Source: Euryarchaeota archaeon UBA62
Lineage (GTDB): Archaea; Thermoplasmatota; Poseidoniia; Poseidoniales; Thalassarchaeaceae
Direction of reading: 5' to 3'
NCBI GenBank assembly: GCA_002502095.1
Contig: DAPJ01000021.1
Span: 1-64,000, forward strand
DNA length: 64,000 bases
Shown: positions 17,530-26,608 of the stretch, piece after piece
Position numbering within the stretch: the first letter of the stretch is position 1
How the letters are laid out: the number at the start of each line of letters is the position of its first letter
Notes under the pieces: model-generated
What the model saw: the letters and a program-made list of their open reading frames with translations, nothing else
Databases searched by the model: none
What the model was told of the DNA's origin: nothing
Made by a program: the position numbers and the translations under genes

Positions 17530-18378
17530 TCAGGCTCCCCTTTCCATCGATAGAATCTCAGCACATATTGCCACGGCAATCTCCTCGGGACTATCGGCCC
17601 CGATCTCCAGTCCTATGGGGCATCTGGCATTAGAAAGGCCATCTTTACCTATTCCAGATTCCTCTGCGGCCTCAACAAAACCTTTCCATTTCGACTTAGA
17701 ACCGATGACGCCTATCCTAAGGTTGTCCGGAGAGTCTCTGAGCAGACCTATTAGTAGCTCTTGATCTACCGACCAATCGTGGCCAAGCACTAGGACATCG
17801 GAGAATCTACTCAAAGAGGAAGATTTTTCCCTTTTTAGGAAATCTGCAACTGAGCACGACACTATCTCAGTTGCCGTCGGAAATCTCTGTTGATTAGAGA
17901 ACTCACTTCTAATATCAAAGACACTGTGTTGCCAGCCAAGCGTATCACAGACTATGGATACGGATTTGCCTACATGTCCTCCTCCGGCAATCAGAATATG
18001 TGGGACCGGTTCAATGACCTCCAAAGACACCTTCAGCTGACCCCCACACAGGCTATCAAGGGCTACGACTTCTTTTCCCTTCCCATCCTTATACAGTAAG
18101 TAAGTCTCAATCTTGCCACCCGTTTTCCTCATCTGAGACTTTGATTTAGATAGCATTTCTAGAAGATTTTGCTCTATCCTAAGCTCAAGACCAGCTCCTC
18201 CCACAGTTCCAAATTTCTTACCCGAAGTAGAGACAGCTAGCTTGGCTCCTGGCTTACCTGGGACACTCCCAAATGCCTCTATCACAGATGCCATCGCAAC
18301 TCTTTCTCCCGCATCAAGCTGCTCTATGACCCATGAAAGAACAGCTCTTGACACGTCTCTCGGATACCGGTCGAGCAC
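17530..18378 (-). CDS. xdhC: XdhC/CoxI family molybdenum cofactor maturation protein
   Basis: XdhC proteins bind and sulfurate the molybdenum cofactor and deliver it to xanthine dehydrogenase-type enzymes. Here the N-terminal XdhC motif is GSVPGKPGAKLAVS...GTVGGAGLE. The Rossmann part starts at HILIAGGGHVGKSV, and the C-terminal signature is RIGVIGSKSKW...CPIGLEIGADSPEEIAVAI. Its 282 residues are normal. It is the first gene of the minus-strand run that contains the hydroxylase and starts with GTG, about 125 bases from the divergent transporter gene. Confidence 0.93.
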   Translation of the reverse strand: MLDRYPRDVSRAVLSWVIEQLDAGERVAMASVIEAFGSVPGKPGAKLAVSTSGKKFGTVGGAGLELRIEQNLLEMLSKSKSQMRKTGGKIETYLLYKDGKGKEVVALDSLCGGQLKVSLEVIEPVPHILIAGGGHVGKSVSIVCDTLGWQHSVFDIRSEFSNQQRFPTATEIVSCSVADFLKREKSSSLSRFSDVLVLGHDWSVDQELLIGLLRDSPDNLRIGVIGSKSKWKGFVEAAEESGIGKDGLSNARCPIGLEIGADSPEEIAVAICAEILSMERGA

Positions 18379-18504
18379 TTTGCGCTTGTGCTCTTGAGCT
18401 CACTCCTGAAAAGATAAAAAAGATCAACATCAAACCATTATGGGGTAAAATGAGAAAAGTCAACTCAGCTAAATTTGATAGTGGAGCAACCCTCCGAATC
18501 AAAT

Positions 18505-19740
18505 ATGTCGTCAAGCATCAGTCTTGACGAAGCCTTGGAAGTACTGGTAGTCTCAATGCGTGACGCATTTCTAGCAGTCACTGTTTTCGTAGCAGTAATG
18601 GTCTTACTATTCAGTTGGTTACAATATGTCACTGCCGGTAAATTCGTAGACTGGATAAGAAAAAATCAGAGTATACAGCCACTCATTGGAGCATTGATGG
18701 GACTTACTCCTGGATGTGGGGGCGCAATTATTGTCATGCCCATGTATACTAGAGGGTATGTCACTTATGGAACAGTAATTGCGACCCTAATCGCAACCCT
18801 AGGGGATGCGGCGTTTGTACTGATAGGGGCCGTCTTCCAGGATGTTTCATTCCTTGCACCTGTAATTGTAGTACATCTGACATCCTTCACTGTCGCAGTA
18901 ATATGGGGCTTTGCAGTAGATAGATTAGCTGTAACGCCCTCTTCACCACTAGGCATCATATGGTCCAAATCTAGTGAATCTGACATCAAGGACAGATCAG
19001 ACTTAGGGAAAGATATGGAAATAATTCAGGATATGCCCAGAGAGGTTCCAGATGGATTTGGCTACAGAGTCCTACATCAAGGATACAGAGCTTGGTGGAT
19101 AGTAACATTAGTTGGCTTTTGTTTGGCTATTCTTCTATTGATTTGGTATGCACAAGATCCCGATTATTCTCCCGATCTTGTTTGGGATCCCACCACTCGC
19201 GATGGTATTGTTACATGGGTCGGATTTATTGGAACTCTGCTATCCATCATTCTGTATATCTCATCCAAGAATTTTATTCGGGACGATACAGAAGCCACAA
19301 TAGGGGATAAATTGAATTCCTTTGATGAGACATTGGTACATGCAGCATCGGAGACTGCTTTCGTTACTTTCTGGGTTGTTATGGCATATCTCATATTCGA
19401 ATTCGGAATGATTCTATCCGGGATATCAGAAGCGGATCTTTCAGATCAGGGATCAGGAATTGGAGCGGTTTTGATCGCTGCAGTAGTGGGCTTGGTTCCT
19501 GGATGTGGCCCTCAAATTATCGCTATATCTGCATATGTCGAGGGGTTAATTTCCTTCCCAGCTCTGGTTGCAAATGCAATTTCTCAAGACGGAGATGCAT
19601 TATTCCCTTTGCTTGTTCGTCATAAGGTAGCCTCCATATGGGCAACAATTCATACTACATTACCAGCTATTCTGGTAGGTCTAATGTTTCTTTGGGCGAT
19701 GGGCGAATACCCGCGCCTTACAGAGATCCTACAACCCTGA
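18505..19740 (+). CDS. Putative 10-TM metal exporter (ArsP_2/putative manganese transporter family)
   Basis: The protein has about ten membrane segments arranged as two similar halves. Each half carries a proline-glycine-cysteine motif: GLTPGCGGAII...YGTVIATLIATLGDAAF in the first and GLVPGCGPQII...ALVANAISQDGDALF in the second. This repeated PGCG plus GD pattern matches the putative heavy-metal exporter family annotated as ArsP_2. The substrate is unknown. ATG 18505 is chosen; TTG 18475 or GTG 18481 would extend it by up to ten residues. An AAAAGATAAAAAAG stretch at 18410-18423 may be its promoter. It diverges from xdhC and overlaps the mocA-like gene by 23 bases at the 3' ends. Confidence 0.8.
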   Translation: MSSSISLDEALEVLVVSMRDAFLAVTVFVAVMVLLFSWLQYVTAGKFVDWIRKNQSIQPLIGALMGLTPGCGGAIIVMPMYTRGYVTYGTVIATLIATLGDAAFVLIGAVFQDVSFLAPVIVVHLTSFTVAVIWGFAVDRLAVTPSSPLGIIWSKSSESDIKDRSDLGKDMEIIQDMPREVPDGFGYRVLHQGYRAWWIVTLVGFCLAILLLIWYAQDPDYSPDLVWDPTTRDGIVTWVGFIGTLLSIILYISSKNFIRDDTEATIGDKLNSFDETLVHAASETAFVTFWVVMAYLIFEFGMILSGISEADLSDQGSGIGAVLIAAVVGLVPGCGPQIIAISAYVEGLISFPALVANAISQDGDALFPLLVRHKVASIWATIHTTLPAILVGLMFLWAMGEYPRLTEILQP

Positions 19741-20293
19741 GAAAATCATCAACATCCTTCTGTGTATCTATATTCATATGCAGAAATTCATCTTCGACAT
19801 CTATCTTATTGGGCTTGATAATACTATTCAGAGGAGAATCAGAAGGAGCCTGAAGAATCTTTTCGATGTCGTCAACGTCTACTATCAAAGGATGCCCTCC
19901 CCTGCCTCCACTAGAGGGGCAAGAACTAGATTTCATGGTTATCAGTAATTCAAGAGTAGAAATCGAAAATCCTGGTCTATCAACTGGAACGATAAGAATC
20001 CTCAGATCTCTCATCTTCTTTTCCCTTAGGTGGTTCAGTCCTATCTTAACAGATCCGGTTCTGCCTAGTTCAGGTTCATCATTAACGATAATTTCAATGT
20101 CTCCCACAGAGTCTCTTATCTTCTCAACAAGTCCCTCTCTGGTTACTACAATAGGCCGGAGACCAACCTTAGTCAATCTCGATAATATCCATGAAATCAA
20201 AGAGACTCCTTCGATTTCGATGAGGGCCTTAGGCTTTCCTAGCCTACTACTCCTGCCCGCAGCTAGAATAACACAACCTATCCCATTATCCAT
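19718..20293 (-). CDS. MobA/MocA-like nucleotidyltransferase (probable molybdopterin cytidylyltransferase)
   Basis: The protein starts with the nucleotide-binding signature VILAAGRSSRLGKPKALIEIEG. It continues with IVPVDRPGFS, an Asp motif for metal binding, and a GGRGGHPLIV segment typical of MocA/MobA. MocA converts molybdopterin to the cytosine dinucleotide form used by xanthine dehydrogenase-family enzymes; a hydroxylase operon with XdhC lies nearby, so this is the likely role. ATG 20293 starts one base after the acyl-CoA dehydrogenase stop; GTG 20305 would overlap it. Confidence 0.82.
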   Translation of the reverse strand: MDNGIGCVILAAGRSSRLGKPKALIEIEGVSLISWILSRLTKVGLRPIVVTREGLVEKIRDSVGDIEIIVNDEPELGRTGSVKIGLNHLREKKMRDLRILIVPVDRPGFSISTLELLITMKSSSCPSSGGRGGHPLIVDVDDIEKILQAPSDSPLNSIIKPNKIDVEDEFLHMNIDTQKDVDDFLRVVGSL

Positions 20294-20294
20294 A

Positions 20295-21440
20295 TTATTT
20301 ACCACGAATCATTTCTCTGCTGATAATCATTCTCTGGATCTGGCTGGTACCCTCAAAAATCTGGTATATTTTCGCTCCTCTCATCCTTCTAGCCACTGGA
20401 TACTCCTCCGAGTAACCGTATCCTCCCAGGACTTGGACTGCATCTGTAGTAACCTCCATGCACATGTCAGCAGCGAACCTCTTAGCATGAGCCGCCTTTA
20501 GAGTAGCCCTCTCTCCCGAGTCTAGAGCACTGGCTGCACTCAGAGTTAGTAGTCTGGCAGCCTCAATCTTAGTTGCCATGTCCGCTAGCATGAATGATAT
20601 CGACTGATGCTTTGAGATTGGCTTACCGAAGGTTTTCCTCTCCATAGCGTACCCCCAAGCCTCCTCCATCGCCCCCCTAGCATTTCCTACGGCAGCAGCG
20701 GCTACTGCAGGTCTTGAGTGATCGAATGCCTTCATTGCGTTCATCCATCCACCGTTCTCAATACCGCCAATAAGATTAGATTGAGGTACTCTAACATCTG
20801 TAAAATTGACACCTCTGGTGTCAGAACACCGCTGGCCCATATTATCCTCCTTTTTGCCAAGCTCTATTCCAGGAGAATCTGCATCCACTATGAAACCGCT
20901 AAGGCCCCCGTATCCAGCTGTTTTATCAGTATAAGCCAGAACGAAGAACCAATCTGCATATCCAGCACCTGATATCCAGGCCTTGCTTCCATTAATCACG
21001 TATTCTTCGCCATCTCTGACAGCCTCAGTTTTCAGTGCTTGAACATCAGATCCAGCATCAGGCTCGGTAACGCAGTATGCTGCCAGCTTACCTGCAGTGA
21101 CTCTTCCCAGATATTCTGCTTTCTGCTCCTCGGTTCCCCCTGTCAAAATCGGCAATGAAGCAAGCATAGTGTGGTAAGCGGCTGTACCAAATCCAGGATC
21201 TCCCCTAGAGAGCTCCTCACAGATTATCATCTCATCCACACTAGACATCCCAGCACCTCCGTACTCCTCTGGAATTGTGACGTTCAAGAGTCCTAATTCG
21301 TGGGCTTTGGTTATAGCATCCCTTGGGTACGTGCCATTTCTATCCCATTCCTCAGCATGGGGTGTGACCTCTACCTCGCAGAACTCTCTAGCCATATCCC
21401 TAATCATTATCTGCTCTTCGGTGAGGTTGAAGTCTACCAT
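20295..21440 (-). CDS. Acyl-CoA dehydrogenase
   Basis: A standard 381-residue acyl-CoA dehydrogenase that oxidises acyl-CoA to enoyl-CoA with FAD and passes electrons to ETF. Visible motifs are the N-terminal LTEEQIMIRDMAREF, AYCVTEPDAGSDVQ, WISGAGYADWFFV, ATKIEAARLL, and the C-terminal QVLGGYGYSEEYPV followed by QIFEGTSQIQRMIISR. Chain-length preference cannot be read reliably. It lies between the cation exchanger and the mocA-like gene, all on the minus strand with tight spacing. No ETF genes are in the window. Confidence 0.95.
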   Translation of the reverse strand: MVDFNLTEEQIMIRDMAREFCEVEVTPHAEEWDRNGTYPRDAITKAHELGLLNVTIPEEYGGAGMSSVDEMIICEELSRGDPGFGTAAYHTMLASLPILTGGTEEQKAEYLGRVTAGKLAAYCVTEPDAGSDVQALKTEAVRDGEEYVINGSKAWISGAGYADWFFVLAYTDKTAGYGGLSGFIVDADSPGIELGKKEDNMGQRCSDTRGVNFTDVRVPQSNLIGGIENGGWMNAMKAFDHSRPAVAAAAVGNARGAMEEAWGYAMERKTFGKPISKHQSISFMLADMATKIEAARLLTLSAASALDSGERATLKAAHAKRFAADMCMEVTTDAVQVLGGYGYSEEYPVARRMRGAKIYQIFEGTSQIQRMIISREMIRGK

Positions 21441-21464
21441 GACAGCTGGAACGGGTGGTTGGTC

Positions 21465-22388
21465 TTAGAGATAGAGGTACGCCATGTACAAAATATACCC
21501 GGCAACCATGGAAAAACCAGTTCTCCGCCCAATCTCTCTATCATCTAGTAACATTGCCGCGACAAGACCAGAGGTGAGTAGCATCACCCATATGTCCCTT
21601 TCAGCAAATCCTGGATTCACCGAGATCCCACCTCCTATCAGCGCTGTTACTCCTAATATCCCAAGAATATTCATCATATTGGATCCTAAGACATTACCCA
21701 CGGCAACACCTCCCTGGCCCCTTAATCCAGCTACTATGGTCACTGCTAGCTCGGGAAGAGAAGTCCCCAAAGCAATCACAGAAAGTCCGATAATAGCTTC
21801 AGAAATTCCCATACTTGTGGCGATTCCCGTGGCTCCTTCTATCAGTAAATCGGCACCCTTCCAAATCAGAACTCCCCCTATTGCAGTCACTAGAGTTGCT
21901 ATCGCGATATTATCGGGGACCCAGCTATCTTCAATCTCCGAATCTTCCTCCTTGGTGTTGAAGTAAGAGTAGGCATAGTATCCAATCAGACTCGCCAACA
22001 TCAATGCACCAAAATAAATACTAATCTCTCCCAAGTAAACGGCCCCCAGAAGCAAAAACGAGGCGAACATCATCGCCTTAGCATCTCTTCTAACTCCCTT
22101 CCCGGGGTCGCTAGCCGCGCCGAGCATTGAAGCAGTTCCAAGAACAAGCATCACATTGGCTACATTTGATCCCAATACGCCACCAACAGCCAGATCTGGT
22201 TGATTTCCAGCAACTGCCTCCAGGGAGACCGCCAACTCTGGAAGAGATGTCCCTACGGCTACTATGGTGAATCCTATTAGTAGGGGAGGGACACGCATCC
22301 TCTTGGCGATTACAATCGCTCCCTGTACTACGACCTCGCCCCCAGTCATCAATAGGACGAAGCCAGCTATGACTAGCGCCCAGTCCAT
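21465..22388 (-). CDS. Sodium/calcium exchanger family (CaCA, YrbG-like) antiporter
   Basis: The protein has about ten membrane segments and the two inverted alpha-repeats of the CaCA superfamily. The first is VAVGTSLPELAVSLEA...GGVLGSNVANV and the second is IALGTSLPELAVTIVA...GNVLGSNMMNI. An acidic loop of about 15 residues (KEEDSEIEDS) joins the halves. It probably exchanges Ca2+ or another cation for Na+ or H+. ATG 22388 is chosen; the longer frame from 22430 lacks a good start. The E1 gene ends 48 bases upstream. Confidence 0.9.
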   Translation of the reverse strand: MDWALVIAGFVLLMTGGEVVVQGAIVIAKRMRVPPLLIGFTIVAVGTSLPELAVSLEAVAGNQPDLAVGGVLGSNVANVMLVLGTASMLGAASDPGKGVRRDAKAMMFASFLLLGAVYLGEISIYFGALMLASLIGYYAYSYFNTKEEDSEIEDSWVPDNIAIATLVTAIGGVLIWKGADLLIEGATGIATSMGISEAIIGLSVIALGTSLPELAVTIVAGLRGQGGVAVGNVLGSNMMNILGILGVTALIGGGISVNPGFAERDIWVMLLTSGLVAAMLLDDREIGRRTGFSMVAGYILYMAYLYL

Positions 22389-22436
22389 GGTTACCGCGTA
22401 CCAATTACACTCATGACCGTTTCCAATCAATTAGGC

Positions 22437-25304
22437 TCAATTACACGATCTGATTATGTGTCTAAGTACCAATTCAGCAGTTGGGACAGTATGGTCCTCA
22501 AGAGAGGGAGAAAATGGTACTGGGGTATCTAGCGCACCGATAACGACAGGAGCGCATTCAAGACTCCAAAACGATTGCTCAATGATCCTGCTACTTATCG
22601 TATGCCCAATTCCTCCCGTCCATTGTGCCTCCTGAAGGATAATCATCCTACCCGTTCTATTTACTGACTCGATACAAGTTTTCTCATCGAAAGGCTGTAT
22701 AGTTCTCAAATCTATTACTTCCGCCTCATAGCCTTCCAATGAAGCCATTCTAGAGGCCTCAAGAGCAACATGGACCATGGCTCCCCAAGTGATTATGGTT
22801 AGATCACTCCCTCCTCTGATTACCCTGGCCTTTCCAATGGAGAGCTCCCTAGCATCCAACCTTTTCTTCACAGACTCAGTGTCGACTATCTGATTAATCG
22901 ACTCCCCCCATCCTGTTTTACCTCCTCTCAAGCCATATAGTCCAATATGCTCCAAAAAAAGGAAAGGGTCAGGAATTGAGTGCCCCTCTACCATCAAGTC
23001 ATAAGCATCTTGGGGATTACTTGGGAAAGCGATTACTAGGCCAGGATCGTTAGTAAACCAAGACTCTATCATATTTGCATGGAATGGCCCGCTTCTTGTC
23101 TTCGCACCCAATGGAATTCTCACAGTAAGTGGAACCTCAGCACCCCACCTCCATCTCAACTGAGCCGCATTATTGATTAGAGGATTCATGGCAAGTGCTG
23201 CGAAACCGCCAAATTGAATTTCAGCGACTGGTCTCATGCCCCCCAATGCGGCTCCAGTGGCAGAGTGGATTATGATGGCCTCTGAGAGAGGCATATCGAG
23301 AAGCTTATCCTCATGCCCCTTTGCTTTGAGAGGAAGATTCATTCCAAAGGCCCCCGCTATTTCCATATCCTCTCCCATGAATACAACATCATCTCCATAG
23401 GAATCAGCAATCTCTACCATCGCATTTTGAATAGCCCTACTGAACGTCCAAGAATTCGAAGCATCCGAGAAAAGAAGAGCCTCCTCTCCGGGCCGTAGAG
23501 GTGATTCAGAAATTGAAAGCTGTCCATCCAAATCACTGATTTGCTGTGAATGACTTCTGGCATCTGTCAGACTAGTTACTCCCTCACCAACAGAATGTCC
23601 TTCTGGCCAGGGCATAGATTCCATCTCATTTCTGCAATCATCAACCATCTTTCTCTCTTCTGTCTCTATTCCGATTAGTAACTTCTCACTGCACCCGTTC
23701 CTAATTAGATATTCACGATGATTCGGGACAGGATCCTTATCCGACCAGTATTCAAGTAACTCCCTATCGACATAACCAGGAGGATTTCCAGAAGGAGAGC
23801 CAAGATACAAATCATCGTGATGATGAGCATGCCCGCACCCCCTCATGGTCTCTACATGTATCAAAGTCGAACCTCCTCCCGAAACAGCGATCTCTCTGGC
23901 TACTGCGGTAGACGAGTAAAATTGCCCGGGATCGGAACCATCAATAGTCCATGAGGGAATCCCCATTGCTGGTCCTTTGTCTCCGAAAGTCTCAGCACCC
24001 GACTGACCAACTACAAATGTGTCTAGGGCTATCTGATTGTTCTGTATCATGTAGCATATGGGCAGCCCCCTAGTACCGGCAAGATTCATCGCTTCCCAAA
24101 ACTCGCCACTGCTACTGCATCCTTCTCCCACAGGAGCCAGATGGAAACGTGAAACTCCAAGTCTCTGTGCTGCTAGAGCTATTCCTGTAGTGGTTGCACT
24201 AGCTGTAGGTAGAGGGGCAGTAGGAGGTAAAACTCTCTTCTCCCAATTTCCAATATGGAGATCCCGTCCTCCCGATCCGGGATTACCCCCGTCCATGTAA
24301 GATTCCGCCTTTCCCATCTGCGCCGCAAAGACCTCTGTAGGAGTCTGCCCCATTGCCATGGCCAAACCAGTATCTCTAATCATTGGGGCTATGACATCAG
24401 CATAAGTAACATCCGAACTCGGTAGGTCAACCGCTCTTGTCATCGCAGACGCACACGCAACTATTCCTTCCTGCCACGTTGACCTGAATCCCTTGCCGGT
24501 AAACTTACTCCCATCTTGAGTTTCCAGTCCATTAGTAAACAGATCCTTCAGGTGCTCATCAACCACTCTCGTTCTTAGCATCCATCTCTGCCAATCTAAA
24601 CGCTGTTCGATTGTTATGGAGTGGTAATGTGCAATTCTGCGTAAGCAAATCCTGAGATCAAGAACTAGTCTGGTGGACCTTCTAGAGATATGAGCGACGC
24701 CTTTTCTTCTGGGCAATACTTCCATTTCCCTGATATCAATCAAGTGTGGCTCTAGAATCCTCTGAGACAGATTTTCAAGCATCCTTTCCTCAAACTCCAA
24801 ACTGAATTCATGGAATTCATGCCCATCAAATAATGAGGGGGGCGACATAGAGTCCCAACACCCTGCTACAATATCCAGGTATCCTTCGTTTCTTTCTGAA
24901 ACGAATCTAAGGAGCTCCGTACGAATTAGTTTGGAATCTATTTTACTAGGGAAATTAAGACTTTCTAGAGGCCTCCAATCATCGGCATAAATTTTTGATA
25001 AACCAGACTGAATATGAACTTCCCCTCTCACAATGTTTTCCTTTGATGTATGCAACTCCTCCTCGGAATCTCTTACCTCGACCTCTCTATTCAGCTCATC
25101 ATCTGTCAATTTAGGCGATCTTTCCCATATTTCGACAGATTCCTTCCTACCTTGACCCGTAGAAGACCTATCTAGAGTAACTCTGACCCTAATGTCACAT
25201 TCCATGCATTTCCTATCTAGTTTCGTTGTTGAGGAACTCCTTATTTTCCACACCTGATGCTTCCGACAATTCGGACATTTCCATATCCCCTGGCGTTTAG
25301 ACAT
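22437..25304 (-). CDS. 2-oxoacid dehydrogenase E1, alpha and beta subunits fused, with N-terminal zinc ribbon
   Basis: The 955-residue chain contains a thiamine-diphosphate E1 alpha domain (about 240-560) with PVGEGCSSSGEFWEAMNLA and IQNNQIALDT. The E1 beta domain (about 600-955) has VVFMGEDMEIAGAFG and the C-terminal transketolase part. It decarboxylates a 2-oxoacid, probably branched-chain or pyruvate, and passes the acyl group to a lipoyl E2. The first 40 residues form a CxxC...CxxC zinc ribbon (C10, C13, C33, C36), and about 180 further residues before the alpha domain are unassigned. No E2 or E3 gene is in the window. A 155-base AT-rich region precedes the ATG. Confidence 0.9.
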   Translation of the reverse strand: MSKRQGIWKCPNCRKHQVWKIRSSSTTKLDRKCMECDIRVRVTLDRSSTGQGRKESVEIWERSPKLTDDELNREVEVRDSEEELHTSKENIVRGEVHIQSGLSKIYADDWRPLESLNFPSKIDSKLIRTELLRFVSERNEGYLDIVAGCWDSMSPPSLFDGHEFHEFSLEFEERMLENLSQRILEPHLIDIREMEVLPRRKGVAHISRRSTRLVLDLRICLRRIAHYHSITIEQRLDWQRWMLRTRVVDEHLKDLFTNGLETQDGSKFTGKGFRSTWQEGIVACASAMTRAVDLPSSDVTYADVIAPMIRDTGLAMAMGQTPTEVFAAQMGKAESYMDGGNPGSGGRDLHIGNWEKRVLPPTAPLPTASATTTGIALAAQRLGVSRFHLAPVGEGCSSSGEFWEAMNLAGTRGLPICYMIQNNQIALDTFVVGQSGAETFGDKGPAMGIPSWTIDGSDPGQFYSSTAVAREIAVSGGGSTLIHVETMRGCGHAHHHDDLYLGSPSGNPPGYVDRELLEYWSDKDPVPNHREYLIRNGCSEKLLIGIETEERKMVDDCRNEMESMPWPEGHSVGEGVTSLTDARSHSQQISDLDGQLSISESPLRPGEEALLFSDASNSWTFSRAIQNAMVEIADSYGDDVVFMGEDMEIAGAFGMNLPLKAKGHEDKLLDMPLSEAIIIHSATGAALGGMRPVAEIQFGGFAALAMNPLINNAAQLRWRWGAEVPLTVRIPLGAKTRSGPFHANMIESWFTNDPGLVIAFPSNPQDAYDLMVEGHSIPDPFLFLEHIGLYGLRGGKTGWGESINQIVDTESVKKRLDARELSIGKARVIRGGSDLTIITWGAMVHVALEASRMASLEGYEAEVIDLRTIQPFDEKTCIESVNRTGRMIILQEAQWTGGIGHTISSRIIEQSFWSLECAPVVIGALDTPVPFSPSLEDHTVPTAELVLRHIIRSCN

Positions 25305-25459
25305 AATACTCCGAGATATTGTTAGTACAACAATTATTCGCTTTATTGATTAGGTTTTTACCACAATTTATGAGTTTCTTCATTTTTTTCCAAATTAATC
25401 TTATTATTTTACTAAAAATACCATAAAAAAACGTTGTACTGAAATAAATAAAACCGTAT
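25305..25459 (-). promoter_or_regulatory. AT-rich intergenic region upstream of the fused E1 gene
   Basis: This 155-base gap is much more AT-rich than the rest of the window. It contains homopolymer A and T runs and TATA-like patches. An 8-base perfect inverted repeat, AGTACAAC at 25324-25331 and GTTGTACT at 25433-25440, brackets 101 bases. It probably holds the E1 promoter on the minus strand and the 3' end of the thiF-like transcript; the inverted repeat may be an operator or chance. Confidence 0.4.
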
Positions 25460-26587
25460 TTAATACTTAATTATTGAAGAATCAACTGTATCAGACCACA
25501 GATGTACTCCGCCTTCCAAATTCAGAACGCGTTCAGAATCATATCCCAATTGGGTCAGAAATCTCACGACCGCACCAGATCTACCTCCGGTTCTGCAGTA
25601 TACCACGATATCCCTCTCCATGGGAATTTCTTCATATCTTCCTGGGACAGATGTATGTGTGATTCTCAGATCAGTGCCCTCAAGAGATGTTATCGACTCC
25701 TCTGATTCAGATCTAACATCAAGTAGGAACGGTTTCCAACCTTCACTCTTGAGCTTAACAAATTCAATTGGTGATATAGACTTCAGAGATTCTCCCTCCT
25801 TCCCAATTCCAGAGCCACGGCTCCTTTCCGGGTCTGAGCCGAATGACAGGACCCTAGTAATCATTGTTAGGGAATCTATAGTCAGAAGCTTGCCACTCAT
25901 TACCTCTCCAATTCCAAGTATGACTTTGATAGCCTCAGTAGCCTGAATAGTTCCAACAATTCCTGGAAGGACACCAAGAACCCCTGCCTCTGAACAATTT
26001 GGAGCTAATTCCGGAGGCGGTGGCTTAGGAAAAAGATCCCTGTAGTTGGGTCCGCCTTCAAAATTGAATGTCGATACCTGTCCTTCAAAACGATGGATAC
26101 TACCGAATATCCATGTCTTACCTAAAATTTCACATACATCTCCAATAAGATACCTCGAGGAAAAATTATCTGTTCCATCGATGACTATGTCGTAGTCTTT
26201 AATCACAGACAAAGCATTGCTCTCGGTCAATCTGTCCACCATGGGGATCGCATCAATTTCAGGATTCAGCGAACAGATTCTCTCAGCCGCAGATTTTGCT
26301 TTAGCATCTCCAATTGAAGACGTAGAATGGATGATTTGCCTCTGAAGATTAGACTCTTCGACGAAATCATCATCAATTATCCCGATTCTACCAACCCCAG
26401 CCGCTGCTAGGTACATCATTGCAGGAGACCCTAGTCCACCTGCTCCAACCACTAGAACTGATGACTTGAGTAGCTTAATCTGACCTTCTTCGCCTACACT
26501 AGGTAGTACCAAATGCCTAGCATATCTTCGGCGATTATCGTCCGAAAGGCCATGTTCCATATCACGTCCTGTAGGCACGAAGGACAT
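25460..26587 (-). CDS. ThiF/MoeB-type adenylyltransferase fused to rhodanese
   Basis: The E1-like adenylation domain (residues about 10-250) has VVGAGGLGSPAMMYLAAAGVG, the DDDFVEESNLQRQ motif and DGTDNFSSRYL. A C-terminal rhodanese domain has the active-site loop VYCRTGGRSG near residue 330. This MOCS3/Uba4 architecture activates ubiquitin-like sulfur carriers (MoaD, ThiS or SAMP/Urm1-like proteins) and loads sulfur for molybdopterin or tRNA thiolation. The two CxxC pairs that bind zinc in MoeB and MOCS3 are absent; only a single Cys remains at PNCSEAGVLG. It follows trxB by 21 bases. Confidence 0.9.
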   Translation of the reverse strand: MSFVPTGRDMEHGLSDDNRRRYARHLVLPSVGEEGQIKLLKSSVLVVGAGGLGSPAMMYLAAAGVGRIGIIDDDFVEESNLQRQIIHSTSSIGDAKAKSAAERICSLNPEIDAIPMVDRLTESNALSVIKDYDIVIDGTDNFSSRYLIGDVCEILGKTWIFGSIHRFEGQVSTFNFEGGPNYRDLFPKPPPPELAPNCSEAGVLGVLPGIVGTIQATEAIKVILGIGEVMSGKLLTIDSLTMITRVLSFGSDPERSRGSGIGKEGESLKSISPIEFVKLKSEGWKPFLLDVRSESEESITSLEGTDLRITHTSVPGRYEEIPMERDIVVYCRTGGRSGAVVRFLTQLGYDSERVLNLEGGVHLWSDTVDSSIIKY

Positions 26588-26608
26588 TGTCCTTATCCTC
26601 CAAAAATA

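Noticed and set aside
18333..18527. Small plus-strand open frame in the gap before the metal exporter gene.
   Set aside because: It overlaps xdhC and the exporter start, and its product has no hydrophobic or domain pattern.
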